This document shows, piece after piece, positions 20,089-32,100 of a stretch of DNA of 64,000 nucleotides. Numbering within the stretch: position 1 is the stretch's first letter; each line of letters begins with the position of its first letter. Under the pieces are notes generated by a model that was given only the letters and a program-made list of their open reading frames with translations, was not told where the DNA came from and did not search any database. Both the position numbers and the translations under genes were made by a program. The DNA is from Leptodontidium sp. MPI-SDFR-AT-0119 (lineage: Eukaryota; Ascomycota; Leotiomycetes; Helotiales; Leptodontidiaceae). The DNA lies in contig JAHLEZ010000016.1 in NCBI GenBank assembly GCA_020726505.1, positions 1,798,001 to 1,862,000 of the forward strand, read 5' to 3'.

Positions 20089-22140
20089 TCCCCTTAACTG
20101 CGGTATGCACACTTTTTCAGGGTGCAGCGCTGGAGGTGGGGCGCTAAGGAGCCTATCACCTTAGGCGTTTCAAGGCGCGTGCCCTACTATAATAAAAACA
20201 TCAACAAAGCGGTCTTTTCCCACCTAAATTACCTACTTTTTACTGTATTCAAAATGTCGGAATCAACAGAACGCGATCCCACTGATGTAGGCACCCTAAG
20301 GCCTAAGGCTCCGCCCTTAAAAGTGAAAGGGACGAAGTTTGAGCCTATAGATGCGCCTCTATTCGATATACAACTAAACCTACTACCCGAGGTCGACCTT
20401 GACAATCCTCTTACGCTGTTTCTATAGTATTACACGCCTAAAATCGTTGATGGGATTATTGAAGCTACTAATAGATATAATAGGCCGTTACCTTCAAACG
20501 ATTCAGTACCACGGAGTAGAGCCAAACAGTAGTATACTACGACTCGGAATAAGATATACCTCTTTTTAGCCTTTCTTATTTATATAACTGGGTTTCCCCT
20601 TAACAAGATTAAAGACTACTGGACCGGAGACAAGATTACCCCTTTTTACTACGTTACTAACATGTTCTTAAGGGACCGCTTTTAAGAGCTTAGAATTCGG
20701 TTCTGTGTAGCGTCATCTGACATTAAAGACTTATATTAAAAGGTCTTATATCTCCTTTAATTTCTTATAGATTTAGCTGATTTTTATATAGACAGAACTA
20801 TTAAATACATATATTTAAGAAACTAACATGCGGTTTTAGAAGCCCGGGCGAGATGTTACTATAGATAAAGTAATCCGACGATGCACTAGCCGATCTAAAG
20901 AGATAACTACTATCTCGGGCAAGCCTATTTCCACTAGTTTAAAGATATAGGTTATTACTTAACGAGGGTTCTTCTTAAGATAGGTATTCTATCGACTAGG
21001 CAAAAAAGGAGGCCTAATTAGAGTCAAAAAACTAAAGGAATTAAATAAGACTTAATTAGTTGTTCCGCATCTTTTAAGTCTACTCCCGAAGGCCACATAC
21101 TACCTCTATTGCGATAATCTCTTCACTTCTATTAAGCTGTTTGAGTATCTTCGGAAGCTAAGATACGCTACTACAGGCATAACTCGCACTGCGTTAAGTG
21201 TTTTAGCTGATTTAGTGGACTTAAAGAAAGCAAATCACGGGGACAGAGTATTGCCTTGGGGGACTGTCTACGCCTTTCTTACAGAGTTAAATATAGTCAA
21301 TTAAACCGGCTTCAAAGATAGCGCTTTTACTCTTATTATGTCGACTGTCTTTAACAGAATCAAGAAGGTTCTACGGCTCCGACGTCGTCTAAAGGAGCCT
21401 ATAAAGTATACAAAGACCTCACGTGTTCCTTTCGGAAAAGACGCCACAAAGAAGCTCTAGATCCCTCAATTATATGATTCCTACAACTATAATATAGGAG
21501 TTGTCGACTTAGGAGATCAATTATAAGGACATAATGTGGGCCTCAAGCGACTACGACGAGGTACTATTTAAGCTCTTCACTAATTCATACTTTTAGTAGT
21601 ACTCAGTAACTGTTATTTGATTCTTTGCTTCTCTAGCCACAAAGGGAAGGTTAATACTCGCTCCTAAGACGACTTCCGAAAGAAGCTAGTAGAAGCATTG
21701 ATTGATATAGTGAAGGATGCACCGGGTACTCGAAAGAGGCGTAATTCTAATATATCTAAGGAGACATTTCAGGTTCCAGTACATAAACACAAGTAAATCA
21801 AGATGTCTATAAGGTTTAATTACGCAGCTTGTAAGGGAAGGAGGCTTCACGATCATTCTCGTAAGAGGCAAACTTTAGGGGAGATCACTGTAAACACAAG
21901 TCGGACGAGCACCTAAAGTGCTACTTTTTACGGTTACAAATAATGCTAAGTCCACTTATGTGATAATAATCACTGTTTTATTATGTACTATAGAGAATAG
22001 ATAGTATTTAAATGTTAATTGCTCTCTTATCTACAGCGTTCTACTTACTAGAATTTTGGTGAGGCTCGCTTAATTTAGTGGCCACTCCAGGCTTCGCTAT
22101 AGGGGCTTACAGGCTGTGCACGCAGCCGCAGTTAAGGGGA
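20089..22140 (+). mobile_element. piggyBac-like DNA transposon, copy B
   Basis: A 2052-bp element bounded by TCCCCTTAACTGCGG and CCGCAGTTAAGGGGA inverted ends and flanked by TA at 20087-20088 and 22141-22142. It carries a transposase pseudogene (20254-about 21950). Subterminal sequence (CAGGGTGCAGCGCTGGAGG) is shared with copy C at 60.4 kb. RIP-like stops pervade the coding part. Confidence 0.85.
20254..21950 (+). pseudogene. piggyBac-like transposase (DDE_Tnp_1_7), decayed
   Basis: The start ATG at 20254 has an adenine at -3. Visible family blocks are 'YYTPKIVDGIIEATNRYN' (near 20430), 'LFLAFLIYITGFPLNKIKDYW' (near 20570), 'YYLYCDNLFTSIKLFEYLRK' (near 21100; the D is a catalytic position in the family) and 'YNYNIGVVDLGDQL' (near 21490). 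TAG at 20426-20428 and many later stops, mostly TAG/TAA in place of Q or W, inactivate it. Confidence 0.8.
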
Positions 22141-22142
22141 TA

Positions 22143-23680
22143 GAGGATTGGCAACACGAACCGCCATTTCTGAGTTTCTGGTGTCATGCTAATAGCTGTG
22201 TTTAGAGGAATATGCAGAAGCGGAACGGGGCCACAATGATGAAGCAGATTATCAATAGATAGAGTTATTTTCCACTGCTAACGACTGATTGTATTATATC
22301 CGTGTGTATATAATGACCCTCGAAGTAAATCTGGTGTCTTGTTTCCGTGATTATTAGGAATGAATCTCCTGTAGATTCAGGACGACCTCTCGCCAATTCC
22401 CCATTACATTTTAAGTCTTGCACCGGTAGTAGTTTTTTAAGCAGCCCTGTATAAAATATAAATACCAGGCTTCCCCTCTCCCTTTTCCTTTCCCCCCGCC
22501 ATTTCCTCTACTTAACCAACCGTCTCGCAACCTCTCCCTGCCGTTATGCCGTATTAACTCCATCACTAGAAGAAACTAACGACGGAAAAACCTACAACTC
22601 CAGGTGCAAGTCAGCAGCCTCGAGAACTAGCTTGGCCTTTTGCTGGCATTTGATCTGGCTTTCGGACAGCCTCGTTCCACGACCATCAAGATTTGTTTTC
22701 AAAGCATTTAGAGTTTGACTAAGAGCCGCGATATACTGGTCTAAGTATCACTTTACTTTTCTGAGACCAGCTGCGCCAGGTATTAAAGTTATTTCTGGCG
22801 CACTACCAGGTACTGCAGTTATCTAGGTCACTGATAGCCTTTATGCCTAAGGCTTTAAAGTTGAAGTTACAGTGTAAATATTACGGGGCTATTTCGCCCT
22901 AACAATCGTTACCCGCTTTAATCCGAGGTCTATTCGCGTGGAAATCGTACATAATTTTACACGCCACAGTAGCTGCGAGGTTAATAACGATTTCCTTACA
23001 GAGGTACAAACCCTTAGGGCTCGGATAAGACTCTTTATAAGTATTAGGGATACTGTAATGTAAATTTAGTGATAGAGGTATAAAAAAGGAACTCTGTTAT
23101 AGTATAAAAGGAGACACTTTACAAATTAAGTGTAAGAGCAACGATATAAAGGTGATTTTCTAGTAAGAGTAGCTTAGCGTATCTAAGAGTAATCATATAT
23201 TAGAATTTATAAATTTTTATAAGATATATCGAGGAGTGCATAGATTTTTAAGATACTTAAAGTCAAAGTACTTATTTTTTTTCCCCCGCACACATGGTTT
23301 TTCAGTATGCAGGGATAGACGTAGTAGTCTGTCTCTGAGAAACGAATTATAATAACTTATACTATTACTAGAGCTATTAAACGACTATTTGAGACTAAGT
23401 AAGAGATTATTGTTAAATCTTTTAGGGATATAGGAATTTATATGACTCTAGACGAGTCCGAGGATTACTTAATATAGATTAAAGGCTTTAAAGGAAAAGA
23501 AATCACCTTAAGAGATATCGAGTATCGAGACCGGCCCAGGCACTATTGGAACATATCTTTTCAACCTACATAAAGATGAAATATCCCTGTCCGAGAGCGG
23601 AGACTGTATCGCGGTCTAAGAGAATAAGCCAATCTAGCCCACTCTAGTTATCCAACAGCCAGATCTTCCAGTAGATACTC
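22143..23680. other. AT-rich region, nothing assigned
   Basis: 22143-22540 is fairly balanced and contains TATAAATACC near 22455 followed by a pyrimidine-rich leader and an ATG near 22545, but the downstream frame is full of stops and matches nothing I know. 22860-23600 is AT-rich and RIP-like. It may be an eroded retroelement. Confidence 0.35.
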
Positions 23681-23688
23681 CGCCGATT

Positions 23689-24360
23689 TTGAATCTTGCC
23701 CTTTATACTAATGGCATTTGCTATCTTGGAAGCAGAGGGCTAGATGAAGGGATTTGGAGCCTGAGGAGTTTGGCGTATCAGTATATGGCTACAAATGCGC
23801 TGGCATTGTCTTTCAACCAAGAGTTTATGGACCTTTTGGGGAATGGTGGTCAACTTGTTAAAGATTTTTTAAGTACGAGTTGCAGAGGATAAGTGAAGCT
23901 CTATTGGTATTCTACGGACTCCTTTCGGCCATTCCTATTCTCCTCGCTACTGGGGATGGAAGTGAATTTCTATTTCGATTGCCGTATGCGAGGATTTCGA
24001 ATGCGAGGGTTAGGCTGGATCGTAGATATGAGATTTAGTTCTAGTTCTTTGATCTGTACGCGCCTTGTTATATAAGGTTGTCAATTGATGTCCATATGTC
24101 TATGCGCTCCCTGTTGTATATGTATTGTATATGGATCTAAAATATAACCTTAGTTGAAGAGCAGGGTTCGCTGCTGTGGTGACTGACATTGTTCCTTAGG
24201 CTGGATTGACGTAAGTTACGGTGCCACTTGCCGGGAATGAGATTCCGTAGTATACGCCTGGTTTTTCGTATCGGATACTGGAGCTTTTGCTCTGGAGAAT
24301 TAGAGATTTGAGTGTTATAGGAAACTATACGACCCAGGGTGGGAATTTTACTGGGGAGCC
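23689..24360 (+). pseudogene. Relic of an unrecognised membrane protein
   Basis: Two adjacent open stretches read 'LRSLAYQYMATNALALSF' and 'VKLYWYSTDSFRPFLFS', separated by one TAA at 23890-23892. Further plausible coding ('FSYRILELLLWRIRDLSV') lies near 24260-24320. Hydrophobic segments suggest a membrane protein. I do not recognise the family, and frame changes and stops indicate decay. Confidence 0.3.
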
Positions 24361-25430
24361 GTGATAGAATAAGTGCATATAATAATATTAAAAATAAACA
24401 TTAACTTTCCGTCCCCTATCGTCCGGTTCTCTCTAATACCCGACTTAAATTTGACGGCAGGAACTGTTCCAGGTGGAAATCAGTTTCCTTACAGTTCCCG
24501 GCAGGGTCGGACCTCTAATCGATACCAACTATCGAAGATAATAGTAGGTGTTATAGGTGGTATTTCGGCAAATGTTCGTAGCATTCCGGCGCCAAACACT
24601 CCGAGTACCCCAAACCCATAGTAGCTAGCAAGGTTTTAGTTCGATCTACGACTAAATGTTTATATAACATTAGGCTCAAATAATCCTAATTTCCTGAAAC
24701 GTTCACTTGACGGTTTCGAAAAAGAAGCACACCACTGTTAACACTTAAAGAGGTCTACTCATTCAAAGCGTCTGGGAGCTCGTCTTCAATTGGCTGGACC
24801 AGTATATGTAGCTTTTCACATCCACCTTCATTCTCCATCTCATCTCTATTATCTGAAGAGTCTTCTTTCTCCAACCGAAATGTACCAAGAAAAGAATTGT
24901 TATTTGGAATCTCAGAAGTTACCCAGGGTACTGGAGGCACAATCAGGAGTCTGTTGCTCACTTTTCCAGTCTTAGCTCTGCACTTCCCTGTCCTTCACCG
25001 CCAATATACACAAATTTCTCTCCGATAATTGATTCACTGAAATCTTCCCACCCTCCTGTCTCTCTCTAGTGTATCCGTCAAGAGCTGCTTTTTATGTCAA
25101 GATCGATAGTCGTGGTGCCGCCGTTGACTTGATGGTAATATGACACGCAGGGTATCATAGTCTTGCCATCAAATGTCGTCTTTTTGGTCGGGCTACTGTA
25201 TTGCTCCTCCACGGGAAAAGCTCCACGGTTTGTTTTCATATAAGTGTGATTTCCTGCTCTTCTATGTCTTTGAACTATTCTTTCATTATTGGGCTTCTTC
25301 TTACTTAATCTCTATCTAGAAGCTCCTTTCCCACCAGAGCGTCTTCAAGACCTGGTCGGCGCCATGTTAAACGTTCGCAATCTTCGATGAAATAGACATA
25401 GTGAGGATGGCCCACCCCAATACGTTTGTA
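24361..25430. other. Intergenic with short coding-like pieces
   Basis: The plus strand at 24373-24621 has an open frame with 'TAGTVPGGNQFPYSS' and a hydrophobic Gly/Ile stretch, possibly the stalk and membrane segment of a lost surface protein. The minus strand at 24755-24961 has a 68-residue acidic frame ending 'PIEDELPDALNE', with coding-like sequence continuing upstream to about 25300 but broken by stops. No family recognised. Confidence 0.25.
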
Positions 25431-27700
25431 TTACCCAGCTTGGTGTCCCTCGCGAAGCACAAGGTAATAAGCTTCGTCGCTAAAGTATTTAGCGTATACA
25501 AGAAGACAAAATATTGTTTCGCTATCCAGGGCTGCCGCCTCGCCATTGCTTTGTAGATCGTCTACAAATAACCTTACTTCCCAGCCGGCTCGTTGAATCG
25601 TTTGGCCTCCAATCTCTTCAGACCAGTACTTGAAAATAGTAGACACCATGCGCCCGCGGACAAGAAGGCTGGCGTTTCTAATAGCACCCGTCGGATCGAC
25701 TCCTACGAGTTCGCATGCTGTCTCCAGAATTTAAAGATAACAACGAAACTGTTATGCTTGACATCGTATTCGAGAATTGGATAGTCAACGGTACCTCCAG
25801 CTGGTCTTGATGCCCACGACCATGAAGGCGCAACATAGAGATGCTGCTGGCCCGCATTGGGTTCGTAGGTCCTCTTGTAGAATACCCAGGTCAACCACAA
25901 CGGCAAGTCTTTTGTCCACAATCCAGCGATAAAAGTACCAAGACCTCGAGCCTCAAAAGCTTTTGCAAGGCCCGAAAGAGCGGGCAACCGATCGCCTTCC
26001 ATTGTTAAATGTCTTCCAGTATATTGCGTAACAATCCTAGCCCAGCTTCTGTGCGCTTGGTAAAGCTGTATAGAATCCCCACGGACTTCTTCAAATTCTT
26101 GTAGTTTGATCGTTCGACCATGTTGCCCGTCGATCTCCTCTTTAATCCTCCCGCAATGACACTCTAGAGTAGTTCGACATTGGAACGTGACCTCTTGAGC
26201 ATCGAAGTATAGAACTCGAGGGGCAAGAAGCTCTTCTTATAAAGTCCAAGCACGAGAGAATAGCGGCCGCTCATTCCTCTGTAGCACATGCCCAGAGCTG
26301 TACCCATAATGGTTGACTCGCTTGCGAATAGCCATTGAGGAGGCGTGGTGGAGTTTCGAGGTACTGTACGTTACTACCTTATCCTGGGCGAAGCACCCGC
26401 CATCTCCATCTTTGGACGCAACAGCGGCAATCGCAATCGTGGCACTCCCGTAAATCTAGCAATTGTAAAGTCAGTCTAATACATTACAAAGGTAAATCTC
26501 CGTGCCGAACACCTGGCAGGAAGTGTTTGCCAACGGACATACATTGTCCATTTGTGCTGATTCGACCTCCCAGTCTGATATATCGTCTTGAATTATGTAA
26601 AGCGAGTCGATCTAGATATATTTAAGTCCAAGTTGGTGGGTGATCACCACTGCATCCTGGAATGTCTTGGGCAGCATGTTCCATGGTATGATAGACTTTC
26701 GATCTGCAAGAGTTTTGGAGGTGGTCATGAAGACTTAATTCTTTCGGCCCCCTGATGCACGCTGGATTCAGCTAATTTTCCAATGAGAAATCGCAGGAGA
26801 ATACTTCTCACTGGAATTGTTACCAGAATTTGAAGTAAACTGACTACAGTCTCTGGAGAGTTTCAATGATTGGATCCGTATTTCCCTGCACTTACAACAA
26901 TGACTCAGAGCAGTATATCCCCAGGTTCGGAATTAGTCTCGTACAATTGTGGTGAGAAGGTCTAGATAATTTAGCCCTAAATTGACGCTTTCTCATGTGT
27001 TCTGCAACCAACATACCCCGCTAGTCATTTCCCCAGTTCTCACAACACGATGCGGGAGTTTTCTGCCATCCACTTTGCACCTCGAGTGATTTTTCGAACA
27101 GTCCTGAATCTGTCCCCTACAGAATTTGAAAGCTGAAGCGGTCCCCGAACTGCGTGACTTGAAGGTTCCTGCTGGAAAGACCATACATCCTGTGAGAGCC
27201 CCTACTAGTTCCATTAGCTTCCGTGGCATCGAATAAAGAGGAGCCAATGGCTGAAACTGAGGCGGGGAGGTATTCTTCTCAAAGTCTATGTTCAAAGCAG
27301 AGTATTCACTAGATTAAGGGACCTAAAGATATTCGTATGTTTTTGGGCTACCTTCCCAAGATCCGTAAAGCTCTAGGTGGATCTTAGAATTTTGTGGGAA
27401 GATATTCACAAAAGGCGATCCAGACCTAAGCCTTTCTCGATCTTCTGCTATAAGACCAGATTCGAAAGCATGAAAACCATCTTGGATGACTTGACAAGTC
27501 GGACACCCAGAATCGGCTGCGTCTTCAAAGTCCTTCCAAGGGCAGTCGACATGCAGGACAGGCTTGTGCCTGGTCGCAACGTCCCCAAGCTTCTTCCGCT
27601 CTCCCCAAAGCTTGCTCAACTTGCTACGGCCAGCCTCACGGCAAGAGGCTGGGTCGCAATTTTGGTGCAATTGGTAACAGAGGCAAGGATTTCGAAACAT
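25431..27700 (-). pseudogene. HET-domain protein pseudogene
   Basis: Minus-strand pieces line up as one HET gene. The N-terminus (27700-27323) has 'DSGCPTCQVIQDGFHAF'. Then come 'CSKNHSRCKVDGRKLPHRVV' (near 27080-27020), a partial 'GYTALSHC' (near 26915), 'TFQDAVVITHQLGLKYI' with stop then 'IDSLYIIQDD' (near 26660-26580), 'RAWTL' with stop then 'EELLAPRVLYFDAQEV' (near 26250-26190), 'GDRLPALSGLAKAFEARGLG' (near 26000) and 'SWSWASRPAGG'. TAG at 26614-26612 replaces the conserved Trp of YIWIDSL, and TAA at 26239-26237 replaces the Gln of WTLQE. Both are C-to-T/G-to-A changes as RIP makes. The C-terminal part to 25431 is open. It is a dead paralogue of the HET genes to the left. Confidence 0.75.
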
Positions 27701-27958
27701 CTCGCTTGTATGTAGAGGCGTAATACACGATTCCTGGCCCCGGGTAGCACTGCGGAAGCAGCTTCAAGTGATGACTTCTTGCAGTGGGCTGCAGATCTGC
27801 GTATCCGGGGGGAGCTAGACCGGGTGGTCGTCGACGAGTTGTCACCTCACGTTCACTGCTGACGAGTACCGGAGTGACTTAAGACCTTGCCGCCACTCTG
27901 CCTCCGAAGTACAGGAGGCTATGCAGTGGCGACGAAAGACAGTTCGCGAGACATTGAC
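27701..27958. other. Upstream region of the HET pseudogene
   Basis: GC-balanced DNA with a small inverted repeat GCCTCC/GGAGGC near 27900-27919, comparable in sequence to the hairpin at 9155-9174 upstream of the other minus-strand HET gene. No gene seen. Confidence 0.35.
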
Positions 27959-28013
27959 CATGAGTTGGTCTGCTGACTGCACTTCTGGTTAAGAAGTGGT
28001 CTGAGGGTGACGT
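27959..28013 (-). repeat. 55-bp repeat upstream of HET pseudogene (copy 2)
   Basis: Gapless partner of 9599-9653, about 87 percent identical. Here it continues into GATATCTGTC rather than into a retroelement, so it represents the uninterrupted version. Confidence 0.7.
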
Positions 28014-29161
28014 GATATCTGTCTAAATCTAGAACGCTTTCCTCTTTCCAGGCCTTATTATTGGATTTCGGAGCTTTCCCCCTTGATGTAGCACAAACTA
28101 CGTATGCAACTAGGCTGCCCGAAAGCTGTCCACAGATTTTTGTTTGCCCGGCTAGAGAGGGAGTAATGATAAGGCTGTGGATGTAAGCCAGTAAAAGAAT
28201 TCCCGCATGCAAGCCTCTACGAAAGGAGAAAGGTCGCAACCATCAGATAATAAGGCGCCAACTTTCAGAGATCTCCGCGGCGTAGTTAAAGAATATTCCG
28301 GCACGGGCGGCGTTTGTGCTCGACTATTATTTGCAGATTGTGATCAACCATTATACAGGACAGTATTGGCAGGTATGTGGCTGGTTAGCTGAAGACGAGG
28401 TCTGGCGCGAGGACGAAGATCCTGCACAACCAGCCGAGAGCGGCGCTTGGCTCGTTGCCCAGTTTCCCGATGCGGGCTTGCCGTCTGGTCGTTTACTTTA
28501 CTATAATAGCTTTAATAAGCGTATATTATTTTACGATAAGTAATAACATATTAATCTATTTAACTAATCTGTTATTAGAATGTCACCCCCACGTACGGCT
28601 ACTGAGGATTGCCCTAGCCAGGCTAGCCTCACATCCCATCAACGATCCTATCACCTGTAGAAAGGTGGGTAGAGGCACTGAGTGCTTTGTTTAGCTGAGC
28701 CTTGCATTACCTCTTTCGCTAGGCCGCTTTCATTGGAAGCAAGGTATCTAGGTGTGACTTGAAGAAGGGTGGTGGCTGTGCCAAGCGGGGCGCCATATGA
28801 GACGTCACAAGCGTGGTCGTCCAGGCTTACCAGAGCTCCCTTCTCCCAGACCATCCATAGAAAGAAGCGCCTTCAAAGTGCCTTTAAGCTTCCATTTGTC
28901 AATTGTATCAACATACTAACGCATGCCGCTCTGTTAGGCACTAAGCTACCGACGTGGCATCGTGACAACACTTGCCTACGGCAGGCGAAATTCGACCCAA
29001 GTTGGCCTTTTCCTACTGTATCTCGGCTCTCCGAGCCCAAGCGAGAACCTTTATAACTTCTCAGTTCCTAGCAAGTAGTCCTTCCTGCAACATTCGACCC
29101 ACGCGCTTGCAAGCAGTCCTTTTCTCAGAAGTATTGAAATAGGAACCCAAGACTTTGCAGC
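28014..29161. other. Intergenic; NLR upstream region
   Basis: No convincing gene. A plus-strand frame near 28316-28543 (acidic, W-rich, ending FNKRILFYDK) lacks an ATG and matches nothing I know. TTATAA at 29051-29056, about 110 bp before the NLR start codon, is a plausible TATA box. Confidence 0.35.
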
Positions 29162-32100
29162 ATGTCTTCAGTCTCCGAGGAGGAACGTAGTCTGAAACAT
29201 ACCGCTGCGAAGTTGACCTTCCTTGTCACTCAGTTGCCGAAACAACATCAAGAGAATTTTCAGTCCTGCTTCACAGAAACAGACCTTCTGAATGCGGTTG
29301 AAGAGCTCAACGCCTTCAAACATGTGAGGACGCATGCCCGACGGCTTAACCATTTCATCGAAAATGCCAGGCCTTTTTTTGTTGCATTGGACGTGATATG
29401 CCAGGTCGATACTGTCCATTTTGCCACTGTCTGGGGTGGTATTCGTGTCATAATTCAGGTATGTTCTTCCTTTTGATGGTACTAATAGACGTGGCTGTGA
29501 TAATCAAGTAGGCTTACTTTATCCTGTAACCACAGCTTGCCGAGAATTACATTGCGTTTTTTGAGAAGTTCACTCAGAGCCTAGATGAGCTAGCACAAGA
29601 AATGGATTTCTTTTCAAATGCTGATGAGAGCATTGCCTCTCTGAATTTGGATGAGAAGCAGAGGATGGTTGCCGTCCTGGAAGCTGCGTTCGAAGACGTT
29701 CTGATTTACTTGACTGGGGTGATGCGGATCTTTTTCAAGGGTGATGGAAGTAAGTCTTGCACTTTGTATGTCCTGAAATCTCAGTTGACCATTGCAGCTG
29801 CCAAGAGCAAGGCACGAGTGTTCCGCAAGGCTATATGGAGTCCTTTTCGATTCGAATACATCGTGGAAAGAATGAAGGCTCACAGGAGCGCATTGAGAGA
29901 TGAGGCACTACTGCACGACTTGAGAGCTAGGAGAAAAGCTGTCGAGGCTCAAGAAGTAAGCTCAGGAACTAGGTATCACCTCAAGGCCGACGCTAATATC
30001 TTTATCTGGTAGCGCCGATATCAGACTGAATCTCGTGGTACGTGGCTGGGATTATCCTTTTCTTCAATCCTACCTACTGCTAACATGATAGTAAAGAAGC
30101 TATTCGGAGCTTCCAGCTTTGGCTGGCACCCCCTGATTTTACAGACAGTTACGACAAAGCCAGAAGTCTTCGACTTCCTGAAACAGCAGAATGGATTTTC
30201 GACCATCAAATTTATGACTCATGGCTTGATCAGTCTATACACCCTGACCTCGTTGAGGCAGATATAGCATCGTCAATCTGGATTTATGGTAAGTATCATG
30301 CTGCTAAGCCGTCGGATAAAGAGCTTACAATCCTAGGTAAACCTGGAAGTGGAAAGACAGTGCTTGCAGCAGCCATTACTGAAAGGTTGAAGGCCGACTA
30401 CCCCGATGATGTCTGCTACTTCTTCTTCAACTCCCTCCGACATAATGTAAATGACAGCAGCGCAGCCTTTCGTTCAATTCTGGCACAAATCCTACAGAAA
30501 AGACGTGAGGATGAGAGACTGCTGGAGTTATTCTCGTTCGCTATGTATTTTGGCTCTGATGGACAACTCACTGCATCTCCTCGGGAGATTGAAGAGCTTT
30601 TCGACCTCTGTATCCAACTGCCTTCGATTCGGAGATTGTTTTTGGTCCTAGACGGGCTCGACGAGTGCGAACAAGACGATTTTCTCTCGGAAGTTGTGCC
30701 AACACTTCGTAAGCTCTGCTCCTTATCGCACGTCAACCTTGTGCTGTTTGGTCGAGAGACTATCAAAGCGGACATCACGGATCTGACAGGGCTGAGGCAC
30801 CTACATATTGGCTCCCTCAATTATCAAGATATAAGACGTCTATTGCACGAGGGGCTGGTGTCTTTAGTCAGAAAACGTTATCTACCACAAGACATGGACT
30901 TAGAAGACTCTGCATCTCGTCTCGCCCGCCGTGCGGACGGCATGTTTCTATGGGCGCGCTTGATGAAGTCGTTCTTGGAGTGTCGGGCTCTGACACTCGC
31001 CGACCGCGTCACGGCAATATCAGAGATTGACAACCCAGAAGGCCTTGAGAAAATGTACGAAAGAATCCTTACTATTATTGCTCGGGGCGGTATGCCGGTG
31101 CTTCAACTTGCTTCGCGAGTTTTTCTCTGGTTGTCACATGGAATCCGAGGACTCACACCCAAAGAGCTTAAAGAGGCTGTTGACCCTGACAGAATCAACA
31201 ATTCTGTTGATCAGCCGTTGGAGATGGAGGCCTTTTCGGATACTGTTATCTGGTCCTGTGGCGGATTTGTAGAACAAACATGGTACAAAGGCCAGTCACA
31301 AGCTCCCGACAGCATTCGATTTCGCTTCATTCACGCCTCGGTGAAGGAATATTTCAACAAGATCTCAACTCAAGCTTTCCTCCAAAGTGACGCATTCCAA
31401 GGAGTCAAACTCATCCTTCATACCATTCCCGCAAATATCTGTTTAGCGACCCAGTGCCTTAGGTATGTCACCTACACGATTCCTGCACAACCGCTATCGG
31501 CAACCTTTAGGTCCGCAAGATGTGACTCAAACTTGAGGTTAGCATTTCCTTTGAGTGACTACGCTGCTTTGTCCTGGCCGGCTCATCTGCTCGGGACCGA
31601 AGGAATCCTTCCTGCGGTCGAAGATGCGAGGCTCAGCAAAGTGGAATATTCGAAGTTGATATCTGCTCTTCAAGCTTTTCTAGGCCAACCTAACGTTCTC
31701 ACCGCCTGGATTGAGACTTGTTACATCTTCGGCAAGCCACCCGCATTTCAGAACCTTTTGGATTGGGCTTCAAACGTTTCCAAAGGTCGATCATTGTGGA
31801 GTGAATTAGAGCCAGAGGTTCTCAATCTTGCTAAACGTGTTGAAGCTTTTGCTTCACAATTGGAGAGCATCATTCGCGGCTGGGATTCACACCTAAGTGA
31901 GGATCCGAACTGCGCGTGGCAGGAAGTCATTGCCTATTCCAATTCAGAATTTTTCCCGAAGAACCAGGGTATTGGCATGAGCCAACTGGTTTCTGATGCA
32001 CCAATTGGAACGAAACTTTCAAACCAGCCAGTGAGCAAAACGACAAAACTAGTTTCAGGCGGCGTACACGACATAGTCTTGTCTATTTATCCAACAAGGT

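Noticed and set aside
23000..23020. Possible second telomeric word (CCCTTAGGG near 23008)
   Set aside because: A single palindromic word with no tandem repetition, unlike 46563-46580.
28316..28543. Acidic, Trp-rich plus-strand frame upstream of the NLR gene
   Set aside because: No ATG at its start, no splice context and no recognisable domain.
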